Positions 1 through 6,807 of a stretch of 8,559 nucleotides of DNA are shown here, piece after piece. The stretch lies in NCBI GenBank assembly GCA_002332755.1, contig DDBO01000207.1, positions 1 through 8,559 of the forward strand, in the 5' to 3' direction. Origin of the DNA: Bacteroidales bacterium UBA2030 (GTDB lineage Bacteria; Bacteroidota; Bacteroidia; Bacteroidales; TTA-H9). The translations under genes and the position numbers were made by a program. Each line of letters opens with the position of its first letter. The first letter of the stretch is position 1. The notes beneath the pieces were generated by a model. The model made no database searches. It was given only the letters and a program-made list of their open reading frames with translations, and was not told the origin of the DNA.

Positions 1-347
1 TAATTTTGCAGGTAAATCAGCCCGGTGTGTACACCCTTGATACAGCTTACAACGCTTTGTGTGCCGGTAATACACAGGGACAGGCGCAGGTGTTTGTCTG
101 GCCTTCTCCTCAACCCAATCTGGGCAATGATGTCACTGCATGCGAAGGGGACGAGGTAGTGCTTGACGCAGGCGCCGGATTTAGTTCGTATTTATGGAGC
201 ACGGGAGATAATACCCAAACTCTTACTGTTACCAAATCCGGTGAGTATTCCGTAATAGTTTCCGATTCCAACAGTTGTCAGGGTGCCGACACGGTTAGCG
301 TGTCTTATCTGCCCAAACCATCTCCGAAGATTATTTATCATCATTAA
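1..347 (+). CDS. Ig-like/PKD-type repeat surface protein, 3' end only
   Basis: This is the C-terminal part of a larger protein. The frame is open from the window edge (the first complete codon is ATT at 3-5) and stops with TAA at 345-347. The visible part holds the tail of one Ig-like repeat, ending around the residues VFVWPSPQPN, and one full repeat. That repeat has the wording common in Bacteroidota surface proteins: LGNDVTACEGD, then VLDAGAGFSSYLWSTGD, then SGEYSVIVSDSNSCQGADTV. These beta-sandwich repeats occur in secreted adhesins and gliding-motility-associated proteins. The gene ends only about 11 residues after the last repeat, with no recognisable type IX sorting domain, which is odd for such a protein. 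The next gene starts 23 nt downstream on the same strand and may be co-transcribed. The protein's overall role cannot be judged from this fragment. The TTG at 6 is an internal codon, not a start. Confidence 0.8.
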   Translation, partial: ILQVNQPGVYTLDTAYNALCAGNTQGQAQVFVWPSPQPNLGNDVTACEGDEVVLDAGAGFSSYLWSTGDNTQTLTVTKSGEYSVIVSDSNSCQGADTVSVSYLPKPSPKIIYHH

Positions 348-370
348 ACTAAAATTAAAAATCGATAATT

Positions 371-2596
371 ATGAAATTCAAAAGCTTATTTCTGATGGTA
401 GTATTGTTTACCTGGCTGGGAAAAGCATTTTCCGGCACGGAACCTGTACTGCTTAATCCCTTATCTTCTCCTTTTTATATGGAAGATGGAGAGTTTTTGG
501 GTACCCTCGGGGTGATGTGTGGCGAGAGCGGTACAGTTGCCATCACTACAGATGAAGGTCTTACATGGAGTCTAAAGCACCTCGCTCCATATGTTACACT
601 TAAACAGGTGATTATTGAAGATGCCAATACATTTTGGTTGCTGAGCGATTCCCTGCTTTATAAATCGACCGATGGCGGGAATACCTTCGATATCCTTTAT
701 TCAGCAGCCACAGGTGAAAAATTGATCCGCCTGCGCATCGAAGGGACACAAGCCTGGCTGCTTTCTTCAACCGATAGTCCTTTGCAGCAGAGCATTATTA
801 CCAAGAACAATACCGACTGGAGCACGACTCCGCAAACCATTGCTTTGTCGTTTTATCCTGCTCTGGATTTTGAGCTGACGGGCACTGACGTGGCGCTCGT
901 AATAACTAACGGTGCTGTTTATAAAACTGTTGATGGTGGTTTAAGTTTTTCTTTAATGTATACCATCAGCGAGTATGAATCCTTTTCAACTATCCGAAAA
1001 AAGGACAATAATGTGGTTTTTATCGGAGGCATGAGCTACGGCGGAAAGAAAACGGGTCAGGGCAGAGTGGACAGTTGGTCTGTTATTTGGAAAACAGTAA
1101 ATGGAGGCATTACCTGGAGTCAAAAAAGTTTAGGGCCCGACCTTACCTATTCTTCTCAACCCAATAAAATTTCCACGCTGAGCTCGGGTATTGTCCTTGT
1201 TGGGTTGACGCAATCTGGAGAAGGCAGCAGTCTCTGGCCTGCCGCGATTTCGTTTGACGAAGGTGTAAACTGGTCTGGTTTCATTACCGACAGTGCTTTT
1301 AATATGGCCAATTTCGAAGTTCTGAAAAAAGCATGGGTTATGGCTTCAGCAAATTATTTCTGGACGTATGAGCAAAAAATAATGCATACATTGTTTTATT
1401 CTGGTACTTATCTTAATTTGGCCACTCACGACCCTCTGGTAGTCCGACGCATAAACGACATTGCAAATCCCGGAATGTTTTCTTCATTGAATAAAACTTT
1501 TCTGTCAGTCGGATTTTATTATGATCAACTCCTGGTATCCGAAGATTTTGGAGTTTCATGGAATTCAGCTGCTATAGCAGAGGATTCCTTTCTGGATAGA
1601 ATTGCGTTTTCATCGGACGGGCTTCATGGTATGGTGACAGCCACACACAGGACATATTCAACTTCTAATGGTGGCAATACCTGGACGAAACATTCTCATT
1701 TCGACCCCCAATGGCCCAGCATAGTTTCACTCAGTTATCCGGTGCCTTCGGTAGCTTACCGTCTGGTGTCGGATTATATTGATCCGGATATTTATTATCT
1801 TCAGAAATCGGTTAATGAAGGGGCGAGCTGGACGTATTTGCAGCTACCCGGAGAAAACATAAAGGTAATGAAGTTTACCTCTGCTTCACGGGGATACTTA
1901 TTTGGCGGTGATAATCAGACAGGTTCCGGAGGGTTTTATCTGACCACTGACGGAGCTGCAACCTGGACCTGGTATCCTTTGGCAATAGATGAAATTATCC
2001 TTGCTGATGTGCCTTATGATTCCCTTGCCTATGTGGTTACTTCCGACAACAAGTTCTATAAGTTATTGATTGGCTCCACAGGGGTTTCGGTGGAAGAGAT
2101 CGCGATTCCTCTGGGAATAACCCTTACAGGATTTGATTTTTCGGATGCCCTGCATGGGGTACTATTGGGCGAGGATGAATGGTTTACCCATGTTTATTGG
2201 ACCAACAGCGGAGGCGCAGCATGGAATGAATGCGCTACCTGGCTGCCCAAAGGGCTGAATCAGGTAAAGCTCATAAACAATTTTCTCAACGGGTATGTTT
2301 TGGGGAGGGACAATATTCTGGTGATGCTCGATGATGCTATGCCTCTGAGCCATGAGGAGAATAATGCAGCGAAACTATCGGTATATCCAAATCCTACAAA
2401 CCGCTACCTGATTTTCGATGCAGGTATTAAAAGTGCTCGCATCGAAATCTATAATGAAACGGGTCTGCGGGTAATGTCTTCAGAGGTTGACCTGCCCACC
2501 AGAATTCCAGTGCAGCAACTTAAAAAAGGACTCTATTTTTATCGGATAACATTTGATAATCAAAGTTATACAGGTAAATTTTTAAAAATTGATTGA
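371..2596 (+). CDS. secreted BNR/Asp-box beta-propeller protein with type IX secretion C-terminal sorting domain
   Basis: A 741-residue exported protein. Residues 1 to about 21 form a signal peptide (basic start, long hydrophobic core, AFS before the likely cut). The body carries ten Asp-box motifs (S/T-x-D/N-x-G-x-T/S-W/F) near residues 59, 99, 186, 242, 294, 390, 431, 480, 525 and 611, for example STDGGNTF, TVNGGITW and TSNGGNTW. Asp-boxes sit in beta-propeller blades of sialidases, sortilin/Vps10 domains and Ycf48-like proteins. Residues 669-741 are a type A sorting domain (VYPNPT, then IEIYNETG, then LKKGLYFYRI, ending GKFLKID), which targets proteins through the type IX system for surface attachment or release. 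No sialidase or glycosidase catalytic residues are evident, so a binding or scaffolding role is as likely as an enzyme. The ATG at 371 is chosen because it places the signal peptide at the N-terminus. An A-rich stretch precedes it, with no strong Shine-Dalgarno, which is normal for the phylum. Confidence 0.9.
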   Translation: MKFKSLFLMVVLFTWLGKAFSGTEPVLLNPLSSPFYMEDGEFLGTLGVMCGESGTVAITTDEGLTWSLKHLAPYVTLKQVIIEDANTFWLLSDSLLYKSTDGGNTFDILYSAATGEKLIRLRIEGTQAWLLSSTDSPLQQSIITKNNTDWSTTPQTIALSFYPALDFELTGTDVALVITNGAVYKTVDGGLSFSLMYTISEYESFSTIRKKDNNVVFIGGMSYGGKKTGQGRVDSWSVIWKTVNGGITWSQKSLGPDLTYSSQPNKISTLSSGIVLVGLTQSGEGSSLWPAAISFDEGVNWSGFITDSAFNMANFEVLKKAWVMASANYFWTYEQKIMHTLFYSGTYLNLATHDPLVVRRINDIANPGMFSSLNKTFLSVGFYYDQLLVSEDFGVSWNSAAIAEDSFLDRIAFSSDGLHGMVTATHRTYSTSNGGNTWTKHSHFDPQWPSIVSLSYPVPSVAYRLVSDYIDPDIYYLQKSVNEGASWTYLQLPGENIKVMKFTSASRGYLFGGDNQTGSGGFYLTTDGAATWTWYPLAIDEIILADVPYDSLAYVVTSDNKFYKLLIGSTGVSVEEIAIPLGITLTGFDFSDALHGVLLGEDEWFTHVYWTNSGGAAWNECATWLPKGLNQVKLINNFLNGYVLGRDNILVMLDDAMPLSHEENNAAKLSVYPNPTNRYLIFDAGIKSARIEIYNETGLRVMSSEVDLPTRIPVQQLKKGLYFYRITFDNQSYTGKFLKID

Positions 2597-2613
2597 TTTC
2601 TCTGAAAAAAAAG

Positions 2614-2647
2614 AGAGGCTGCACATGTAAACGGGCAGCCTCTTTTT
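2614..2647. terminator. bidirectional intrinsic terminator between convergent genes
   Basis: A perfect 9-bp stem, AGAGGCTGC (2614-2622) with GCAGCCTCT (2635-2643), encloses a 12-nt loop. On the plus strand it is followed by a T tract (2641-2647, TCTTTTT), 18 nt after the stop of the Asp-box gene. On the minus strand it is followed by a run of eight T (the A run at 2605-2612), so it can also end transcripts of the MORN-repeat operon, whose last stop lies about 75 nt before the stem. The rest of the 122-nt convergent gap is AT-rich and shows no other structure I can support. Confidence 0.85.
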
Positions 2648-2718
2648 ATTGGTTGAAAATTAAAGTTTTAAAGCTGAATTTGTTATTTTATTCTTAATCT
2701 CAAACCAGTTACAGAAAG

Positions 2719-3474
2719 TTATTTCTCTTTTCCTTTAACAAATTTTGTGGTTTTCAGTACATTACCCTCCTGAGAATATTCTATCCATTTGCCATCCTTT
2801 TCTCCATTAAGATAATTACCGCTTACTTTTACTTTGCCGTCGGGGTAAAATTCCTGGTATTCTCCTTCAAGAATACCCTTTTTGTAATTTTCTATTTTTT
2901 CGAGTTGTCCGTTTTTATCATAGGTTTTTTGCAGTCCGTCGAGGTCACCGTTGGTGTAATTGTATTCTGCAGCAAGTTTTCCATCCTGATAAAACCATTT
3001 GCTGGTGCCATGGCGCTGGCCATTCACATAATACGATTCTTCCTGAGGCTTGCCATTTTCATAATAAATCTTTTTCAAGCCCCAGGGCTTACCTTCCTTG
3101 TACCATTGTTCAACCTGAGGCCTTCCTCCGGGCATATAATTAATAGAAAGACCATCCAAAAGGTCGTTCTTAAAATATTCTTCAACAATTAGATAACCCC
3201 TACGATCGATTTCCAGTCTCAGTCCATTGCGCTTACCCTGTTGATATTCTATTACTTCATTAATAAAACCCTGGGAGTGATAAGTTCGCCAGGTGCCTTC
3301 TTTCAAACCATCCTTGTAATTACCCTTCTGCCACTGGCGGTTTACAAGTTCTTCCCAATATCCTTGTTTCAACCCCTTGCTGTCAGTCTGGTTTTTTGAT
3401 GGGGATTCCACTTCTTGCGACCAGATAACGGTGCTTACGGCCAATAAAGAAAGCAACATCATTAATCTTTTCAT
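2719..3474 (-). CDS. secreted MORN-repeat protein (YwqK-like MORN_2 family)
   Basis: A 251-residue protein with a signal peptide at residues 1-19, cut before Gln20 (IWS/QEV), a common Bacteroidota pattern. It has no lipobox Cys. The mature part is almost wholly MORN_2-type repeats. Eight consecutive units begin at residues 53, 77, 101, 125, 149, 173, 197 and 221, an exact 24-residue period without insertions. Each follows Y/F-x-x-G/D-x-x-x-G-x-x-x-x-Y-x-x-x-G, for example YKKGILEGEYQEFYPDG. A partial unit lies near 33-50 and the start of a ninth at 245. Such repeats form elongated beta-hairpin arrays. Family members are often labelled 'YwqK antitoxin', but export makes an antitoxin role unlikely and no toxin gene is adjacent. 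It is the last gene of the minus-strand operon, 12 nt after rimO. Its location is probably periplasm or outer surface; its partner is unknown. Confidence 0.88.
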   Translation of the reverse strand: MKRLMMLLSLLAVSTVIWSQEVESPSKNQTDSKGLKQGYWEELVNRQWQKGNYKDGLKEGTWRTYHSQGFINEVIEYQQGKRNGLRLEIDRRGYLIVEEYFKNDLLDGLSINYMPGGRPQVEQWYKEGKPWGLKKIYYENGKPQEESYYVNGQRHGTSKWFYQDGKLAAEYNYTNGDLDGLQKTYDKNGQLEKIENYKKGILEGEYQEFYPDGKVKVSGNYLNGEKDGKWIEYSQEGNVLKTTKFVKGKEK

Positions 3475-3486
3475 GACTTTAGGATT

Positions 3487-4791
3487 TTATGAATTAAGGT
3501 TTTTTACTTGTCCAAAGAGTTCGTAAAGGTCGGCTTTTTCGATGAAAACAGAATAAAATGAACCTGTCTGTAATAGCCCTTGTGAGACAGGAATAAGTAC
3601 TTCGTTGTCTATTTCCGGAGAATCGTAAATGGTGCGGCCGACATACCATTCTCCTTCTATTTTATCAACAAGCACCTGCATGGTTTTTCCGATAAGTGCC
3701 TGGTTTTTTTCAAGACTGATTTCACTTTGTCTCTCCATGAGCAGGCTTGCCCTTTCCTTTTTAATTTCTTCGGGAACATCGTCGGGGAGTCCGGCTGCAG
3801 GGGTTCCTTCCTCCTCGCTGTATGTGAATACGCCCACTCTTTCGAAGCGGGTTTGTTCGATAAACTCCAGTAATTCTTCGAATTCTTCCTGTGTTTCACC
3901 CGGATATCCTACAATAAAACTGGTACGCAGGGCAGCCTGAGGCAATACATCTCTGAACTTTTGAATCAGTTTAAGGGTATCTTTTTTGCCAATGCCTCTG
4001 CGCATGGATTTCAGGATACGATCGCTGATGTGTTGCAAAGGAATATCGAGGTAGGGGAGAATGTTATCCCTTTCCGCCATCAGGTTCAATAAATTCTCGG
4101 GAAAGGCTGCCGGGAAAAGATAATGCAAACGAATCCACGGGAAGAGACCTGAGTCGGATAGTTCTCTGACGAGTTCGGTAATCATAGGTTTACCCTGGGA
4201 ATCTATTCCATACCAGGTGAGGTCTTGCGAAATCAGCAGTATTTCCTTTACACCTTTTTGGGACAGCCATCTGGCTTCTTCCATGATTTCTGGAATAGGA
4301 CGCGAGACATGCTTTCCCCTTATGCCGGGTATGGCACAAAAGGAACAGTGGCGACTGCAGCCTTCGGCAATTTTCAAATAAGCATAATGAGAAGGTGAAG
4401 CCAGCTTACGGCCGGGAAAAGGCCCCTCGTAATAAGGATTGCCAATAAAATCCAGGATTTTGTCTTCATCGTTCACCCCAAACCAGGCATCCACCTCGGG
4501 AATCTCTTCTTTTAATTCTTGGAGATAGCGCTGTGCCAGGCAACCCATCACAATTACCTGCTTTACCTTACCTTGTTCCCTGGCCTGCAGGGCATCCATT
4601 ATGGCGTCGATCGACTCGGCCTTGGCGTCTCCAATAAAACCACACGTGTTGATTATCAATGTGTCGGCTTTGCGCCCCAATCCATGGCCCACATCATGGC
4701 CTCCTTTGGCCAATCTCCCAAGCAGCCTTTCGGAGTCAACCTGATTTTTAGCACATCCAAGTGTAACTATTCGAATTTTATTTTTTGCCAT
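3487..4791 (-). CDS. rimO: ribosomal protein S12 (uS12) methylthiotransferase RimO
   Basis: A 434-residue cytoplasmic radical-SAM enzyme, full length for the family. RimO adds a methylthio group to the beta-carbon of a conserved aspartate of ribosomal protein uS12. The N-terminal UPF0004 domain carries its three auxiliary-cluster cysteines at C13 (LGCAKNQVDSE), C50 (NTCGF) and C84 (MGCLAQRY). The radical-SAM motif CxxxCxxC is C145, C149, C152 (EGCSRHCSFCAIP), followed by IRGKHVSRP. The C-terminal TRAM domain spans about residues 366-430 and includes YDSPEID, a form characteristic of RimO as opposed to the tRNA enzyme MiaB. The ATG at 4791 lies inside the 3' end of the deaminase gene (14-nt overlap), which suggests translational coupling. 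The next gene begins 12 nt after the TAA. By-products known for the family are S-adenosylhomocysteine, 5'-deoxyadenosine and methionine. All catalytic cysteines are present. Confidence 0.97.
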   Translation of the reverse strand: MAKNKIRIVTLGCAKNQVDSERLLGRLAKGGHDVGHGLGRKADTLIINTCGFIGDAKAESIDAIMDALQAREQGKVKQVIVMGCLAQRYLQELKEEIPEVDAWFGVNDEDKILDFIGNPYYEGPFPGRKLASPSHYAYLKIAEGCSRHCSFCAIPGIRGKHVSRPIPEIMEEARWLSQKGVKEILLISQDLTWYGIDSQGKPMITELVRELSDSGLFPWIRLHYLFPAAFPENLLNLMAERDNILPYLDIPLQHISDRILKSMRRGIGKKDTLKLIQKFRDVLPQAALRTSFIVGYPGETQEEFEELLEFIEQTRFERVGVFTYSEEEGTPAAGLPDDVPEEIKKERASLLMERQSEISLEKNQALIGKTMQVLVDKIEGEWYVGRTIYDSPEIDNEVLIPVSQGLLQTGSFYSVFIEKADLYELFGQVKNLNS

Positions 4792-6136
4792 TTCTGGAGT
4801 TGTTTAGGTGAAAATAGTGGGCAATTTGCCTCTCTACCTGGTTTACTTCGGCCAGAATTTTTTCGGTGTCGAGGGTTAGCATTTGACGCCTGCGCATGAC
4901 AATCCTTCCGTTGATTATCACCGTATCGACATCGGTGGGATGCATACTATAAGCAAGGGTGGAATAAATATTATAAATGGGCTGAAGGTGAGGTTTATTG
5001 AGGGATATGAGGATGATATCCGCAGCTTTTCCCGGTTCGAGAGAACCAATGATGTCACTAACGCCCAATACACGGGCTCCGCCTGTGGTAGCCATGTAAA
5101 GGGCTTCAAATGCGTTAATAGCCTCAGGATTTCCTGTCATCATTTTAGACACCAGTGAGCTGTGTCTCCATTCTATGGGTATTGCCAGATTATTGTTGGA
5201 GGCCGGACCGTCGGTACCCAGCCCGGTAATTATTTTTTCTTTCAGGTAGTCGGGTATAGGTGCAAAGCCGGAAGCCAGCTTGAGATTGGCAGAATGATTA
5301 TGAGCAATACGGACGCCTGCTTCTCTTAACCGGGAATAATATTCGCTGGGAACATGCACCATGTGGGCTGCAATGAGTTTATCATTTAGCAACCCTACAT
5401 TAGACAGGTGGTCGATAGGATGTACGCCAAACGACTTTTGGCAATCTTCCACTTCTTGACGGGTTTCGGCCAGATGAATGTGCACCGGAAGATGATAATC
5501 AGCAGAAAGCTTGGCGATTTTTTTAAGTGTGGAGGGTGAAACAGTGTAAACGGCATGAGGTGCCAGGGCTACTTTAATCAAAGGGTCGTTCGAATAATGG
5601 GATGCTAATTCAAGGGCAAAGGCAATGGCATCGTCGGGGTTGGGAAAATGTGGGGTTTTGAAATCGAGGATGCCTTCTCCCAGCAGCACCCTCATTCCGG
5701 CTTGCTGGCACGCCAGGGCAACTTCATCTTCGAAGAAATACATGTCGGCAAACATCACTGTTCCGGCAGCAATCATCTCAAGCAACGCCAGACGTGTACC
5801 CAGGGCAACATTCTTTCGGTTCATAAATGCGGCTTCCGAAGGCCAGATAAAATTTTCGAGCCATTCCTTCAGAGGAAGGTCGTCGGCAAAGCCCCGCATC
5901 AACGACATGGCTGCATGTGTATGGCAATTGATAAATCCCGGCATGACCGCCATCCCCCGGCCATCCATTACCTCATCCCACCCCTCAAGGTTTACTTCTT
6001 CGGCCGGTCTAATAAACGTAATTAGTCCATCAACCACTCCTATGCTGTGATGAGGAAGTACCCGGGGTTGGTCGCCCATGGTCAGAATCAGCCCATCGTG
6101 AATGAGCAATCGTTGTTTTTTATTCTTCAAATTCAC
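4778..6136 (-). CDS. MtaD-type amidohydrolase: MTA / S-adenosylhomocysteine / 5'-deoxyadenosine deaminase family
   Basis: A 452-residue zinc-dependent amidohydrolase of the SsnA/MtaD branch, which converts adenosine derivatives to inosine derivatives with release of ammonia. Visible family signatures are the metal ligands H72 and H74 (NCHTHAAMSLMRG), the segment DDLPLKEWLENFIWP, H194 in APHAVYT, metal-site H221 with catalytic E224 (HIHLAE), H258 (AAHMVH), NLKLASG and the final metal/catalytic D308 (LGTDGPASNNN). Near the C-terminus, SLEPGKAADIILI is the usual return to the small beta domain. The start is GTG at 6136, seven nt after an AAGG run. It overlaps the 3' end of the DUF2721-like gene by 17 nt. 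The 3' end overlaps rimO by 14 nt. Two oddities are HSA where the family usually has P-x-S before NLKLASG, and apparent lack of arginines that hold the homocysteine carboxylate. The exact substrate among MTA, SAH and 5'-deoxyadenosine cannot be fixed, so no symbol is given. Confidence 0.88.
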   Translation of the reverse strand: MNLKNKKQRLLIHDGLILTMGDQPRVLPHHSIGVVDGLITFIRPAEEVNLEGWDEVMDGRGMAVMPGFINCHTHAAMSLMRGFADDLPLKEWLENFIWPSEAAFMNRKNVALGTRLALLEMIAAGTVMFADMYFFEDEVALACQQAGMRVLLGEGILDFKTPHFPNPDDAIAFALELASHYSNDPLIKVALAPHAVYTVSPSTLKKIAKLSADYHLPVHIHLAETRQEVEDCQKSFGVHPIDHLSNVGLLNDKLIAAHMVHVPSEYYSRLREAGVRIAHNHSANLKLASGFAPIPDYLKEKIITGLGTDGPASNNNLAIPIEWRHSSLVSKMMTGNPEAINAFEALYMATTGGARVLGVSDIIGSLEPGKAADIILISLNKPHLQPIYNIYSTLAYSMHPTDVDTVIINGRIVMRRRQMLTLDTEKILAEVNQVERQIAHYFHLNNSRNGKK

Positions 6137-6605
6137 TTTCCTTTACCTCAATTTTAACAATTTCATATCCTTTCCAGACCTCTTTGGCTGCATGAATGAT
6201 TCCGGTGAAAACACTCACCATCCCTAAAAGAAACAGCAACAAAGCAAGAGGCTGAGCAATTTGCGTGTCGACAATATAGCTTGTACCAATAGCTAAGCTG
6301 CTTAACACAAACATGGCTACTGCAATCGTATAGAAGAAAACAGTGTTGCGGATGAGTTTCAGGCGGTATTCAAATTTCCCTACTTGCAGACGAATGGAAT
6401 TCAATCTGCGCATCTGAAATTCATCCAGGGTTTTGGCAAAATAACCCGGAATGAGCCTGCGTTTTTCCTCTTCAAGGGCTCTGATGCGATTGACAACAAT
6501 GCCGTATTTGTTGTGTATTCCCAAAAGCAGTAATCCACAAGCCGAAATCATCAAGCCTGGGGCCAACATGGCCTGAATCAGGTTTACGGAATTCAGTTCA
6601 AACAT
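6120..6605 (-). CDS. DUF2721-family membrane protein
   Basis: A 161-residue inner-membrane protein of unknown function. The N-terminus (NLIQAMLAPGLMISACGLLLLG) and the following NRIRALEEEKRRL match the DUF2721 pattern as I remember it: a first membrane helix with AP..MISACGLL, then a charged cytoplasmic or coiled region with R-I-R-A-L. Predicted membrane segments are about residues 10-30, 87-108 and 116-138. The stretch 38-86 is rich in Lys, Arg and Glu and is probably helical. There are no catalytic motifs I can name. It is the first gene of the minus-strand operon. A promoter candidate lies just upstream and the stop overlaps the GTG start of the deaminase by 17 nt. The overlap suggests co-translation with the deaminase, but a functional link is only inferred from position. 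Confidence 0.82.
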   Translation of the reverse strand: MFELNSVNLIQAMLAPGLMISACGLLLLGIHNKYGIVVNRIRALEEEKRRLIPGYFAKTLDEFQMRRLNSIRLQVGKFEYRLKLIRNTVFFYTIAVAMFVLSSLAIGTSYIVDTQIAQPLALLLFLLGMVSVFTGIIHAAKEVWKGYEIVKIEVKESEFEE

Positions 6606-6627
6606 GTTTGTATATTTTTTTGGTTTG

Positions 6628-6656
6628 CAAAGATACTTACAAGCTTTTTCTTACAA
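6628..6656 (-). promoter_or_regulatory. Bacteroidota-type promoter candidate for the DUF2721-deaminase-rimO-MORN operon
   Basis: Read on the minus strand, TATCTTTG (6635 down to 6628) is an exact match to the Bacteroidota -7 consensus TAnnTTTG. A TTG (6656-6654) lies 18 nt upstream and fits the -33 element. Transcription would start near 6621-6624, giving a leader of under 20 nt before the ATG at 6605. The -33 element lies inside one copy of an 8-bp direct repeat. The consensus is established for the phylum; its use here is inferred. Confidence 0.6.
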
Positions 6657-6657
6657 G
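6636..6657. repeat. 8-bp direct repeat CTTACAAG x2 over the operon promoter
   Basis: CTTACAAG occurs at 6636-6643 and again at 6650-6657, 14 nt apart start to start. The second copy covers the -33 element and the first lies in the spacer next to the -7 element of the minus-strand promoter candidate. The placement fits an operator bound by a regulator on one helix face with loose spacing, but two short copies in AT-rich DNA could be chance. Confidence 0.35.
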
Positions 6658-6744
6658 GGTATTTCCATCACTCGCATACTTCAGCTTGGAGGTAATGGCA
6701 TGAAGATTTTTCGATAAACTGGCGATGTGCAAAACATGATAGCT

Positions 6745-6779
6745 TTTGTATACCTAATTGGGGAATCTGTGTAATTTTG
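6745..6779 (+). promoter_or_regulatory. Bacteroidota-type promoter candidate for the restriction-modification genes
   Basis: TAATTTTG (6772-6779) matches the -7 consensus TAnnTTTG. TTTG at 6745-6748 is a -33 candidate, with a 23-nt gap that is slightly long. Transcription would begin near 6783-6787, about 22-25 nt before the ATG at 6808, right within a small palindrome. This promoter is divergent from the rimO operon promoter, with about 120 nt between the two -7 elements that holds no gene. Confidence 0.5.
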
Positions 6780-6781
6780 GC

Positions 6782-6796
6782 TGAGAAAAATTCTCA
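6782..6796 (+). promoter_or_regulatory. palindrome at the predicted transcription start of the methyltransferase gene
   Basis: TGAGAA (6782-6787) and TTCTCA (6791-6796) form a perfect 6-bp inverted repeat around AAA. It starts 3 nt after the -7 element and ends 11 nt before the ATG. In RNA it would be a short, weak hairpin without a T tract, so a DNA operator is the better reading than a terminator. Possible binders are the methyltransferase itself or an unseen control protein; neither is shown. Confidence 0.35.
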
Positions 6797-6807
6797 TAAA
6801 AGAGTAA

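Noticed and set aside
2905..3192. Plus-strand open frame with hydrophobic stretches opposite the MORN gene
   Set aside because: The hydrophobic runs are the complement of Lys/Glu-rich MORN repeats on the real strand; no independent coding signal.
2735..3318. 72-bp periodicity considered as a DNA tandem repeat or CRISPR-like array
   Set aside because: The period is at protein level only; the DNA units differ widely and there are no constant repeats with variable spacers.
2719..3474. YwqK-type 'antitoxin' reading of the MORN protein
   Set aside because: It has a signal peptide and no neighbouring toxin candidate; the label comes from family naming, not from local evidence.
4519..4899. Plus-strand open frame antisense to rimO and the deaminase 3' end
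   Set aside because: It lies opposite two clearly conserved coding regions, has no recognisable domain and no promoter or ribosome-binding context.
5625..6050. Two overlapping plus-strand open frames antisense to the deaminase
   Set aside because: Their existence follows from the codon composition of the real minus-strand gene; the translations are low-complexity and match nothing I know.
6606..6807. Possible small RNA, tRNA or controller (C) protein gene in the divergent gap
   Set aside because: No cloverleaf, no strong hairpin with T tract and no open frame beyond a few codons; a 5-bp CTTCA/TGAAG inverted repeat is too weak to call.
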